From Nitrospirales bacterium (GTDB lineage Bacteria; Nitrospirota; Nitrospiria; Nitrospirales; UBA8639), in the NCBI GenBank assembly GCA_020027205.1, contig JAHRAQ010000012.1, forward strand, positions 1 to 64,000: a stretch of 64,000 nt of DNA, read 5' to 3'. The notes below the pieces were generated by a model, which did no database searches, was not told the DNA's origin, and was given only the letters and a program-made list of their open reading frames with translations. Numbering within the stretch: position 1 is the first letter of the stretch; each line of letters opens with the position of its first letter. Below are positions 7,895 to 15,778 of the stretch, piece after piece. Both the position numbers and the translations under genes were made by a program.

Positions 7895-8921
7895 AAATTA
7901 TCTGCATGATTGCCTGGAACAATTTCCCAAAGTCAGCAAAGACCTATTTGGGCGGCCATTTAACATGGAAGCTATTGAGGCCGACGCTCAAAAGTTGCGG
8001 TCTGGAAAGGTAAGCGTTGAAAACCTTCATAAACACTTCAGCGATTATTTCAAAGATAAGAATAAGGGGAAAAACTATTGGTGGTTTAATAAATACTGGC
8101 TTTTCCCCGACCTTGTCGACTTGGAAGAAAATTGGGGAGACAATTTCTCCTTTCATCAATTGTCAAAGGGAGACGAAGAAAACGCAAAGAAACAAAAGAG
8201 AGAGATCAAAAAACTCCTCGAGGCATTTCGACAAATTGAACTGGTATCAATCATTTTGCGATTTATCCGCCCCGAGTCATTTGGGATTCTAAGCCCGCCT
8301 GTTGCATCCATTCTTTGTCTGTGTAGCGGGGGCGACGCCACGGAAACATATTGGAATTATTTATGCGACCTTAGGAAAATCCGTAAGGAGTATGGCTTTT
8401 CTACTGCGGCGGAAGCCGACAAGGCTCTCTGGGTTTTGAAACACAAGTGCAACAGCAAAGAACCTAAAGACCAAAGCATCAAAAAAGAGTTTGAAAAGGA
8501 CAAATTCATGCTCCAATTGCGGGCAAAAAATCTGGCAGGACCTCTCAATATTCTCTCTCATACACAATTGGCCACTGCCCTTTGCGAGGTCAACAATCAT
8601 CTGGCAACACTTGTTGGGAGTTACGCGCTGGAAGAGAACGTACAAAAATTCGCCAATGAGCAAGATGCAAAAGAAGAAGCAATACGCCTAGCGAAGAACA
8701 AAGGAGATAAATATCCGACGTTAGTCCATTATCTCGACGCATTAAAGAACAAAGAAAAAATTACGCCCCTGGAACACGGACGATGGATTCGCTTGCAGAA
8801 AAAAATCCGTAACAAAATCTTTCATGCGGATATCGAAAATATCGTACAGCGGGACGTCCGCGAACTAGTCGACATTGTATCTGACATTGAAGGTCGCTTG
8901 AGTAACAGCATCGACCAATGA
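7887..8921 (+). CDS. Unknown protein with C-terminal HEPN-like motif
   Basis: A 344-residue protein starting at MSKNYLHDCLEQF; the ATG at 7887 lies inside the end of the upstream gene (ATGAGTAA). The body is helical and lysine-rich. Near the C terminus, residues 308-313 read RNKIFH, matching the Rx4H (commonly RNxxxH) signature of HEPN domains, inside a helix-rich stretch (RLQKKIRNKIFHADIENIVQ). HEPN proteins are often RNases in toxin-antitoxin and abortive-infection systems. The match is a single short motif seen by eye, so the fold is a hypothesis. No transmembrane segment is evident. The base composition is AT-rich. Confidence 0.6.
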   Translation: MSKNYLHDCLEQFPKVSKDLFGRPFNMEAIEADAQKLRSGKVSVENLHKHFSDYFKDKNKGKNYWWFNKYWLFPDLVDLEENWGDNFSFHQLSKGDEENAKKQKREIKKLLEAFRQIELVSIILRFIRPESFGILSPPVASILCLCSGGDATETYWNYLCDLRKIRKEYGFSTAAEADKALWVLKHKCNSKEPKDQSIKKEFEKDKFMLQLRAKNLAGPLNILSHTQLATALCEVNNHLATLVGSYALEENVQKFANEQDAKEEAIRLAKNKGDKYPTLVHYLDALKNKEKITPLEHGRWIRLQKKIRNKIFHADIENIVQRDVRELVDIVSDIEGRLSNSIDQ

Positions 8922-8934
8922 TAAAGACGGACGC

Positions 8935-9040
8935 AACGCCTTCCGTCATTCCAGCCCACGAGCGGGAATCCAGTCCCGTCCTGTTGTAGTTGTACAAACA
9001 CCATTGGATTCCGGCTTACGCCGGAATAACGGAGGGAGCA
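8935..9040. repeat. Two hairpin repeats of variant sequence
   Basis: TTCCGTCATTCCAGCCC...GCGGGAATCC at about 8940-8972 and GGATTCCGGCTTACGCCGGAATAACGG at about 9005-9030. They are relatives of family A with different stem bases, and mark the right side of the two-gene accessory operon. Confidence 0.7.
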
Positions 9041-9080
9041 GGAACGCCGAAGGGGATGCACCGCGTCTGGGTTATGACGC

Positions 9081-9109
9081 TTGCATTCACCGGGCGAGTG
9101 CGGGATAAT
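9081..9109 (+). promoter_or_regulatory. Putative sigma-70 promoter of the orphan antitoxin
   Basis: TTGCAT (9081-9086) and GATAAT (9104-9109) with a 17-base spacer, 30 bases upstream of the ATG at 9139. Confidence 0.55.
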
Positions 9110-9138
9110 GTACGCGTTCAACCCGCCACCGACACACC

Positions 9139-9366
9139 ATGAACCTTGCCGAAATCAAACGTGAAGTCGCCAAACTGCCGGCTCATGAGAAGCAGACGTT
9201 GGTGGACAACATTTGGGATTCAATCGCCGCCGACAACGGCGCGTTGCCCGTACCCGACTGGCAAAAACGCGAACTGGACCGCCGCTACGCCGAATATCAA
9301 AACGGCGGCGTGCGGTTGACCAACGCCGATGATGCTTTCGCGCGGTTGCTGAACAAATATGCGTGA
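9139..9366 (+). CDS. Addiction-module antitoxin (TIGR02574-type), orphan
   Basis: A 75-residue protein of the unstable-antitoxin family that normally accompanies a RelE/ParE toxin. The characteristic start, EIKREVAKLPAHEKQTLVDN, is followed by an IWDSI segment and a C-terminal part with the usual charged pattern. The expected toxin gene is missing: an ATG overlapping the stop opens only a 12-codon frame before a stop. The operon has therefore lost its toxin or the antitoxin works alone. Confidence 0.85.
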   Translation: MNLAEIKREVAKLPAHEKQTLVDNIWDSIAADNGALPVPDWQKRELDRRYAEYQNGGVRLTNADDAFARLLNKYA

Positions 9367-9445
9367 AGACGACCCTGTCGCAACGCGCCGAGCATGATGA
9401 ACAAAGCGTCTTCTTGTTTGGCAACGCACATTCTCACAAAACCAA

Positions 9446-9697
9446 CTATTTCTCCACCGGCTCTCCGCCGCGCCACAACTCATATTCGCTGATGTCGATT
9501 TCTTTGCCCCAACTCACCGCGTAGCCGCCCGGCTCCACCGTCACCGCTTTGAACAGCGCCGGGTTTTTCAACGGCGCGAACATCTCGCGCGCAAGCAACG
9601 CGCTGATGTCATACCGCCGCGCCTCGCCGCCCGCGAACTCCACATAAAGTATGCGGTCGGTGACGGCTTTGGCGGCGGTGATTTTGGGCGGGTGCAT
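9446..9697 (-). CDS. DUF2442 family protein
   Basis: An 83-residue protein that looks like the DUF2442 family (YVEFAGGEARRYDISALL, then GYAVSWGKEIDISEYELW). The function is unknown, but these genes usually follow a DUF4160 gene in toxin-antitoxin-like pairs. The same arrangement is found here: a broken DUF4160 reading frame ends two bases upstream. No frame defect is visible in this gene. Confidence 0.82.
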   Translation of the reverse strand: MHPPKITAAKAVTDRILYVEFAGGEARRYDISALLAREMFAPLKNPALFKAVTVEPGGYAVSWGKEIDISEYELWRGGEPVEK

Positions 9698-9699
9698 GG

Positions 9700-9952
9700 T
9701 TAATCAAGCGGAGTGAGTTTGCGGAATTCTTGCGTGTCCCACATCTCCTTGAGTTCGTCTTGGTGGATTTTACCCCACTCAACCACCAACTTGTGCGCGC
9801 GAGGCGGCAAGTCACCTTCAAACATTTCAAGGGTGTCAATGTTAATTAAACAGCCCGACATGCTCGCCGTAGACCGCATGAAAATGCGGCGGCGGGTGGT
9901 CGCCGAAAAACAACTTGACGACGATGCCGTAAAAACGCGCGACTTCCGGCAT
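9700..9952 (-). pseudogene. DUF4160 family gene broken by a frameshift
   Basis: Reading from the ATG at 9952 gives MPEVARFYGIVVKLFFGDH then PPPHFHAVYGEHVGLFN and a stop. Shifting the frame by one base near 9840-9850 continues with LINIDTLEMFEGDLPPRAHK and reaches a stop at 9700-9702. The two halves together match the whole length of a DUF4160 protein. So this is one gene with a single-base frameshift, either a real mutation or a sequencing error in the TTTAATTAA stretch. It precedes the DUF2442 gene by two bases. Confidence 0.8.
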
Positions 9953-10013
9953 GGGTGGATTCAAAGTCGTTGTAATGAAGCATCCATGTCTTCGCAATGA
10001 GTCCCGATCCTCA

Positions 10014-10036
10014 TTGTTGTATGACGTTATAACAAA
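10014..10036. promoter_or_regulatory. Operator-like element similar to that at 7140-7163
   Basis: A GTTATAAC palindrome at 10026-10033, preceded by a degenerate copy (GTTGTATG) at 10016-10023. It lies about 60 bases upstream of the broken DUF4160 gene and resembles the Doc/antitoxin operator, suggesting a related control region or a site of the same antitoxin. Confidence 0.4.
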
Positions 10037-10061
10037 TCAGGAAGGCCGGGCAAGGGAGAAA

Positions 10062-10132
10062 GAACCATGGATTCCCGTTTTCGCGGGAAGCATGTGCCAA
10101 AGGCAAATGCTCCGAAGGTGACGGAAAGAGAC
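10062..10132. repeat. Hairpin and family C repeat
   Basis: GGATTCCCGTTTTCGCGGGAAGC forms a hairpin. It is followed by the family C module GCAAATGCTCCGAAGGTGACGG. This closes the accessory island on its right side. Confidence 0.7.
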
Positions 10133-10144
10133 ACGCGCCGACTC

Positions 10145-10837
10145 CTACCCCCCTCCCCTCTTCCTCTCCGCCGTCAACTCCTCCAACTTAAACTGCTTCG
10201 GCAGCAACACCGGAATCACCAGGGCGACGGGGTCGCCGCGTTTGAGGGTGGTGGGTTTGTTCAGTTGCAGCAGGACGTTGGCGACGAAGGCGTCGTAGTC
10301 CGGCAGAAAGTCGTACAGGTTGGGGGTGAGATTGTATTCCTTTGATTTAATTCCTTCCCACACGGAAAAGGTGCGCGCCGGGTCATGATAGAAATGGTTG
10401 GGCAGGTCCTTGAGCATGATGCCGAGATAGTGGGGGTAATAAAATCGAATCCCGCAGCAGAGTTTGGCGTAGCCGCTGTTGAGAATGGTGTCCACGTACA
10501 TGCCGGAAAACGACTTGTATCCCAGTAGCCGTTCTTCCGGCCGGATTTCCGGCGCCTGCCATTTCACGCCGTCGCCGGTGCGGCGAAGCCGGCAGTCCAC
10601 CGGACAGCGCACGAGATAGCCGTAGTGCCCCGCCATGCGCACCGGCCCGCAATCGTCGGGAAGCACCTTGTAGCCGCCGGCCGCCAGCGCGCGCTGTTCC
10701 TGCAGCGGCATGTTGGTCATCAGCGGACGGTGGGGATGGAACTCAAGCGCGACGCGCTCCGGCGCGATGGCCGTGGTGTATTCGCGCTCCCAGTAGATGG
10801 TCCATTGCGCGCGGGTGATGTCGGGCGCGTCGCTCAT
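10145..10837 (-). CDS. Conserved hypothetical protein (possibly DUF6065)
   Basis: A 230-residue soluble protein without a signal peptide. Features include an early YYEREY-type aromatic region, a central stretch rich in Tyr and Gly (GYKSFSGMYVDTILNSGYAK) and a C-terminal RGDPVALVIPVLLPKQFK segment. The last resembles the closing strand pattern of DUF6065 proteins, but I am not certain. No catalytic motif is recognised. It lies upstream of XerD on the same strand, separated by a zinc-ribbon gene and repeats. Confidence 0.7.
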   Translation of the reverse strand: MSDAPDITRAQWTIYWEREYTTAIAPERVALEFHPHRPLMTNMPLQEQRALAAGGYKVLPDDCGPVRMAGHYGYLVRCPVDCRLRRTGDGVKWQAPEIRPEERLLGYKSFSGMYVDTILNSGYAKLCCGIRFYYPHYLGIMLKDLPNHFYHDPARTFSVWEGIKSKEYNLTPNLYDFLPDYDAFVANVLLQLNKPTTLKRGDPVALVIPVLLPKQFKLEELTAERKRGGG

Positions 10838-10949
10838 GGCTCCCCCGCGCGGGCGATGTCAGACGGGTCGATCACAACTCCCCGCGTGGCCGCCGGCATC
10901 GACGCCGAGGCGTCCGCGGTCACAGGCGCACATGCGCCCGGCGCGGTGG

Positions 10950-11135
10950 TCAGAGGCGCTCGGTTTCTTCTTCCATGTGTTCTTCGACGGACACATGGGT
11001 GAGCGTGCCGCGGTAGTCGCAACGATGACATCGCACGCGGAACTCCTCAATCCATTTTTCCTGCACAAACGTCTGATTGCATTTGGGGCAGACAAACACG
11101 CCCTTGACGTAATGCACTTGCCGCTTGAACTTCAT
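10950..11135 (-). CDS. Small zinc-ribbon protein
   Basis: A 61-residue basic protein with two zinc knuckles, CPKC (17-20) and CHRC (36-39), forming a four-cysteine zinc ribbon, with an acidic C terminus (EEHMEEETERL). AAGGAG precedes the ATG by about eight bases, supporting translation. Role unknown; a nucleic-acid- or protein-binding ribbon is likely. Confidence 0.78.
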   Translation of the reverse strand: MKFKRQVHYVKGVFVCPKCNQTFVQEKWIEEFRVRCHRCDYRGTLTHVSVEEHMEEETERL

Positions 11136-11339
11136 CGTCTGTCTCCTTCCGACGTCCCGGCCGCGCGCCGCCGCTCACCGGACGCACCCTGCCACAGGAC
11201 ATTTTTTCTTTGCAACCGGACACGGCGTCCGCTTGTATTTTTCGCCCCATGCGGCGTTGGGCGATTCGCGTGTTCGGTCAACGTGCCGACGCACGCCTCC
11301 CTCACCCGCTCACCGCCCGCCTTGCCTGGGACGAAAAAT

Positions 11340-11565
11340 CCTGCGCGGTCATTCCGCATATCCCCTTTCCCTCCGTCATTCCCGCATCCCTCCTCTCCGT
11401 CATTCCCTCCTCTCCGTCATTCCCGACGTTAGTTGTCGGGAATCCATCCTTCTGTTTCCTTGTCCTAATCAGAGAAAAACAACAGAAGGATGGACCTTCG
11501 GAGCATTTGCCTTTGGCAAATACTTCCCGATTAAAAATGTCGGGAATGACGGAAGGGGCGCGGCT
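11340..11565. repeat. Cluster of family A and C repeats
   Basis: An inverted arrangement: TCCGTCATTCCCG units, a family A hairpin at about 11413-11445, then a family C module (GGACCTTCGGAGCATTTGCC, TTTGGCAAATACTTCCCGAT) leading into GTCGGGAATGACGG at about 11540-11552. From 11136 to 11340 I see no gene or repeat. Confidence 0.85.
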
Positions 11566-11579
11566 TCCCCCCGCGTCCC

Positions 11580-12512
11580 CTACTTCCCCCGGCGGCGTTT
11601 TCGGGGGAAACGTTCGGTGTGTACCTGCTTCAGCCGCGTGTGTTCGACGTGCGTGTAAATCTGGGTTGTGACGATGTTGGCGTGGCCCAGCATCATCTGC
11701 ACGGCGCGCAGGTCGGCGCCGTGCGCCAGCAGGTGCGTGGCGAACGAATGCCGGAGCATGTGCGGGGAAATGGGCGTGCGAATGCCGGCCCGCCGCGCGC
11801 GCAGGCGGAGAATGTTCCAGAAACTCTGCCGCGTCATGGACGCGCCACGCCGCGTGACAAACAGGGCGGCGGACGCGCGCCCTTTCAGCAACGCCGGGCG
11901 CGTGTCACGGCAATAGGTCTCCAGTTTCCGGCGCGCGACGTCGCCAATCGGCACCATGCGCTGTTTGTCGCGTTTGCCGGTGGCCAGCACGGTCCCCGTT
12001 TCCAGATTCACCGCCGCCACTTCCAACTCGACCAGTTCGGACACGCGCAGGCCGGCCGCGTACATCAACTCCACCATGGCGGAATCCCGCGCGTCTTCAA
12101 GCCCGTGGCCGGCCGGCAATTCCAGCACGGCGGTCACATCGGATTCCGACAGCGTTTTGGGCAACTTCATCCACGGCTTCGGCGTCCCCGGCAGGTACGA
12201 CAGCAGTTCCGGCGCCCCGTGGACCATGCTCAAAAACCGGTAAAACCCGTGGACCGCCGCCAGACACCGGGACACCGACGCCGGCGCCAGACGCTGCCCG
12301 CGCAGATGGGACAGAAATCCCGTCATATCCCGCGCGACGTCGCGCGGATCGTGCCGGCCCCGCAACGCCAGATACGCCCGCAGTTTTTCGAGATCCCGGC
12401 GATAGGCCATGATGGTATTGTCGGCCGCGCCGCTTTCGACCCGCAGCATGGTCAGATACGGTTCAATCAGGTCGTCCATGCGCCACGTTGGCCGTGTCCG
12501 GGTGTTACTCAT
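11580..12512 (-). CDS. xerD: Site-specific tyrosine recombinase XerD
   Basis: A 310-residue tyrosine recombinase. The N-terminal SAM-like core-binding domain covers about 12-100. The catalytic domain carries Arg156 (GLRVSEL), Lys180, His251-Arg254 (HMLRHSFATH), His277 (GHANI) and the nucleophile Tyr286 (QIYTHV). This is the Xer type that resolves chromosome dimers at dif; XerC cannot be excluded. GGGGGAG stands before the ATG at 12512. It has a normal single-copy Xer context, with no phage or transposon genes nearby. Confidence 0.92.
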   Translation of the reverse strand: MSNTRTRPTWRMDDLIEPYLTMLRVESGAADNTIMAYRRDLEKLRAYLALRGRHDPRDVARDMTGFLSHLRGQRLAPASVSRCLAAVHGFYRFLSMVHGAPELLSYLPGTPKPWMKLPKTLSESDVTAVLELPAGHGLEDARDSAMVELMYAAGLRVSELVELEVAAVNLETGTVLATGKRDKQRMVPIGDVARRKLETYCRDTRPALLKGRASAALFVTRRGASMTRQSFWNILRLRARRAGIRTPISPHMLRHSFATHLLAHGADLRAVQMMLGHANIVTTQIYTHVEHTRLKQVHTERFPRKRRRGK

Positions 12513-12676
12513 GCGCCAACTCCCCCGACAGGCCCGCGCACGCGGCGGCGGCGCGGGGCGGCGCCGGGACGCGGCGGCGCGCCCCGTCACCGGCCCGGCG
12601 GCGGGCGGACGCGGGCAGGCGCGGTTGACAGAAACCGAGTCCGGCGTTATGGAGACACCATGCGCCGCAAGAATCC

Positions 12677-14761
12677 ATGAACATCGCCACCCGCCTGTCT
12701 CCGTCGCGCCTGATGCGCGGCCTGCTCATCAGCGTCCTCCTGTGCCCGGCGGCGGCCATGGCGCAGCCGCTCCCGGCCCCGGCGCGCGCGATTGATGAAG
12801 AACAGGCGACCGAAAAGCGCGCTGTTGAAGAGCGCGCAACCGAGAAGCGCGCCGTTGAGGAGCGCGCCACAGAAAAGCGCGCTGTTGAGAAGCGCGCTTT
12901 GGCGCACATCCGCGTCCACCTGGGACAGGGCCGCGTCGACGCGGCGCTGGCCCTGATCGAGTCGTTTCTGGAGCGCGCGTCCCCGCCGGCCCTGACGGAC
13001 CAGTTCACATTTTTATACGCCATCGCCCTGCACCGGCAGGCCCGCGACACCGAAGCCGTCGCGATCCTCGAACAATTTCTGGAAGAATATCCCAAATCCC
13101 CCCTGCGCCGCGAGGCGCAACTGCGGCTGGGCGCCTTTTATATCGAGACGCGCCGGCCCAAGCCCGCCATTGCCCTGCTGTCCCGGATGCTGGACCGGAC
13201 GTCGGACGAAACGACACGGCGCGCCGCCCACCATTACCTGCGCCGCGCCTACGAGTTGCGGGGCCACTACCTGCCGGCCGTTCGCACCGCCATGGCGCAC
13301 ATGAAGGAAGCGAAGGACGCCGAGCGTGGCGATCTTCTGGACACCGTGAACGGCCTCATTTTGCAAAAAATGGACGAGCGGACGCTGGCCGAACTTCTGG
13401 AGGTGTTTCCCGCCGCCTATCCCGGCGACCTGGCCCTGATTCGCCTCATCGAATTGCACACGGCGCGCGGCGACGAGATTCTGGCCGAACTCGACATCCG
13501 CGACTTTCTGCACCGATTCCCCGCCCATCCCTACACCCGCACCGCGACCGCGCTCCTGCATTCCTTCATGGCCAAAATCAAGGCCCACCGCCACGTCGTC
13601 GCGACGCTCCTGCCCCTGTCCGGCCCCATGAAAGCCTTTGGGACCGAGGCGTTCAGAGGGGTGCGGCTGGCGCTGCAACAGGAAGCCTTTCTGGGTTCCA
13701 ACGCGGTCGGCCTTGTGGTCAAGGACAGCGCGCGGACGGCGGCGCCGCTGCGACGCGAGGTGGCCGGCCTGATCGAATCTTTTCATCCGATTGCCCTGAT
13801 CGGCCCGTTGTCGGCGCGCGAGGCGCGGCGCCTGGCCGACGTGGCCGACCGCGCGGCCGTGCCGTTTATCACGCCGACCGCCACGCTCCCCGACGTCAAA
13901 CGCCTGGGACGGTACTGGTTCAGCACCGCCATGACCACCCCGCTCCAGGTCGGGCGCCTGGTGGCCTACGCCATGCAGGAGTTCGGCTACACCCGGTTTT
14001 GCGTCCTGACCCCGCGGACCGTCCACGGACGGCGATTGAATCACATTTTCCGGCAGACTGTCACCGGGCACGGGGGCATCATCGTCGCCGAGGAGTCGTA
14101 TGAACCGGGCACCACCGACGCGACGGCGCAAATCACGCGCCTCAAAGCGAAAGACCTGCGCCGTGACGGCAGGATGGAGCCGGCGGATTCCGGCGCACTG
14201 ACAGATTCCGACACGCTGGCAGATTCCGACACGCCGGACGCGCCGGACGCCCCCGACGCGCCTCCCGTTCAGTCCGACAAGCCGCCCGTGTACGTGCCCG
14301 GCTTTGACGCCCTGTTTCTCCCCGGCCGCCTCGCCGACGTGGCGTTTCTCTCCGCCCAACTCGACTATCTTGACGTGACCGTGCCCCTGCTGGGCACGAG
14401 CGGATGGAATCACCCGAATCTCCTGCCCTGGGGGCACCACTCGCTTGACGGGGGCCTGTTCGGCGACGCCCTGTTTCTGCAGAGCGACGACCCGGACGTG
14501 CGGCATTTTGTCACCGGCTACCGCGAGCGGTTTCAGACCGACCCGTCCGTGTTCGCGGCCCAGGCCTACGACGCCATGCGCGCGGTTCTCGATACCATCC
14601 GCCGGGGCGCCACCGTCGGGGGCGAAGTCCGCGACCAACTGACCGAGCGGCGGGACCTGCCGACGCTGGGCGGCGTCGGCCGCTTTGACGAGGGTGGCAT
14701 CCTCGACCGCAAAGTGTATATGATTCACATCCGCAACGGCCGGCTGGTGCAGGTGAATTAA
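12677..14761 (+). CDS. TPR plus periplasmic-binding-domain protein (LpoA-like / penicillin-binding protein activator)
   Basis: A 694-residue exported protein. A signal peptide ends near AMAQ (29), followed by a charged coil of five-residue repeats (RAVEE/RATEK, about 43-75). Next comes a helical TPR-type region (about 75-310) and a type I periplasmic-binding domain (about 315-694; VATLLPLSGPMKAFG, YTRFCVLTPRTVHGRRL, LFGDALFLQS). This matches penicillin-binding-protein activator / LpoA-like proteins, which regulate peptidoglycan synthesis from the outer membrane. No lipobox cysteine is visible. A low-complexity Asp/Ala/Pro insert interrupts the binding domain at about 510-535. Confidence 0.8.
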   Translation: MNIATRLSPSRLMRGLLISVLLCPAAAMAQPLPAPARAIDEEQATEKRAVEERATEKRAVEERATEKRAVEKRALAHIRVHLGQGRVDAALALIESFLERASPPALTDQFTFLYAIALHRQARDTEAVAILEQFLEEYPKSPLRREAQLRLGAFYIETRRPKPAIALLSRMLDRTSDETTRRAAHHYLRRAYELRGHYLPAVRTAMAHMKEAKDAERGDLLDTVNGLILQKMDERTLAELLEVFPAAYPGDLALIRLIELHTARGDEILAELDIRDFLHRFPAHPYTRTATALLHSFMAKIKAHRHVVATLLPLSGPMKAFGTEAFRGVRLALQQEAFLGSNAVGLVVKDSARTAAPLRREVAGLIESFHPIALIGPLSAREARRLADVADRAAVPFITPTATLPDVKRLGRYWFSTAMTTPLQVGRLVAYAMQEFGYTRFCVLTPRTVHGRRLNHIFRQTVTGHGGIIVAEESYEPGTTDATAQITRLKAKDLRRDGRMEPADSGALTDSDTLADSDTPDAPDAPDAPPVQSDKPPVYVPGFDALFLPGRLADVAFLSAQLDYLDVTVPLLGTSGWNHPNLLPWGHHSLDGGLFGDALFLQSDDPDVRHFVTGYRERFQTDPSVFAAQAYDAMRAVLDTIRRGATVGGEVRDQLTERRDLPTLGGVGRFDEGGILDRKVYMIHIRNGRLVQVN

Positions 14762-14783
14762 TCCGCGCGTCCGCGTCACACCC

Positions 14784-15482
14784 ATGGCGTCATTTTTTCA
14801 CACGCTGTCCTACGTCATCCTGCCGCTCATGCTCGCGGTGGTGCTGCACGAATACGCGCATGGCTGGGTGGCGAATTATTACGGCGACGACACGGCGCGG
14901 CGGCACGGACGGTTGACGCTGAACCCCCTCGCGCACATCGACCGCATGGGCACCATCATCGTACCCCTCCTGTGCCTGCTGCTGCCCGGCGGCTTTCTCA
15001 TCGGCTGGGCGAAACCCGTGCCCGTCACGCCGGGACGATTGCGGAACCCCCGGCGCGACATGGCCCTGGTGGCGGCGGCGGGGCCGGCCATGAATCTGGC
15101 GCTGGCCCTGGGCAGCGGCCTCCTGCTGAATCTCCTGCTGGCCGCGGACCCCACGCTGCGGGAATCCTGGCCGCCCCAGCCCGGCGTCACGCCGCGCGCC
15201 GACCTGCTCGGCATGGTCATGGTGCCCCTCATGGCCATGGCCCTGTTTTCAATCGTCATCAACACCCTGCTGTTTGCGTTTAATCTTCTCCCGATTCCGC
15301 CGCTGGACGGCGGCCGGATTCTTGTGAGCAGTTTGCCCCGCCCCGCGGCCCTCGCCGTCGCGCAACTGGAACCCTACGGCATGTTCATCATTCTGGGCCT
15401 GCTGTTTCTCGATGCGCGGATTCCCATTATCAGCGGCGTCATCGGCACGATCATCCAGGCCATGATGGTCATCATCCCGTGA
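14784..15482 (+). CDS. Site-2 protease family membrane metalloprotease (M50)
   Basis: A 232-residue polytopic membrane protein with the zinc motif HEYAHGW (residues 22-28) and the second metal ligand in NLLPIPPLDGGR. It belongs to the M50B branch without a PDZ domain, which cleaves substrates inside the membrane. It follows the LpoA-like gene after 22 bases and precedes trpS, an arrangement seen around trpS in several phyla. The substrate is unknown. Confidence 0.92.
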   Translation: MASFFHTLSYVILPLMLAVVLHEYAHGWVANYYGDDTARRHGRLTLNPLAHIDRMGTIIVPLLCLLLPGGFLIGWAKPVPVTPGRLRNPRRDMALVAAAGPAMNLALALGSGLLLNLLLAADPTLRESWPPQPGVTPRADLLGMVMVPLMAMALFSIVINTLLFAFNLLPIPPLDGGRILVSSLPRPAALAVAQLEPYGMFIILGLLFLDARIPIISGVIGTIIQAMMVIIP

Positions 15483-15534
15483 GGATTGCGCCGTCAATGA
15501 ATCAACGACAGGGCGGGGTGGCATTGGCTCCTCC

Positions 15535-15768
15535 GTCATTCCGCGCCGACGAGTTTGTTGGCAGGATAAGGAAAAGAAAGATGGATTCCCGACTACTAAC
15601 GCCTGCCCCCGACGTTCCCATTCGGGGGTCGGGAATGACAGAAGGAGGGACATCGGGATGACGAGACGGCATCGCCTCCCTCCGTCATTCCCGACATCTT
15701 TAGTCGGGAATCCATCTTTTTGTTCCTTCCCTTTGGTTGGGACAAGGAAAAGAAAGAGAATGACGGAG
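15535..15768. repeat. Family A pair, one with nested insert, and partial family B
   Basis: A partial family B arm (15535-15565) is followed by a reversed family A copy. Its loop holds a nested hairpin, GCCTGCCCCCGACG...TTCGGGGGTC (about 15600-15632). A forward family A copy lies at about 15680-15720. The last copy ends in GGAGTGACTGACTG just before the trpS ATG and supplies its only candidate ribosome-binding sequence. Confidence 0.85.
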
Positions 15769-15778
15769 TGACTGACTG

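Noticed and set aside
11580-12512. Phage or integron integrase
   Set aside because: The gene has the length and motifs of housekeeping Xer recombinases, with no attachment sites, cassette array or phage genes beside it.
13013-14785. A 590-codon minus-strand frame across the LpoA-like gene, and a similar 678-codon frame across nrdJ (46800-48836)
   Set aside because: Both mirror well-supported genes and have no domain or start signal.
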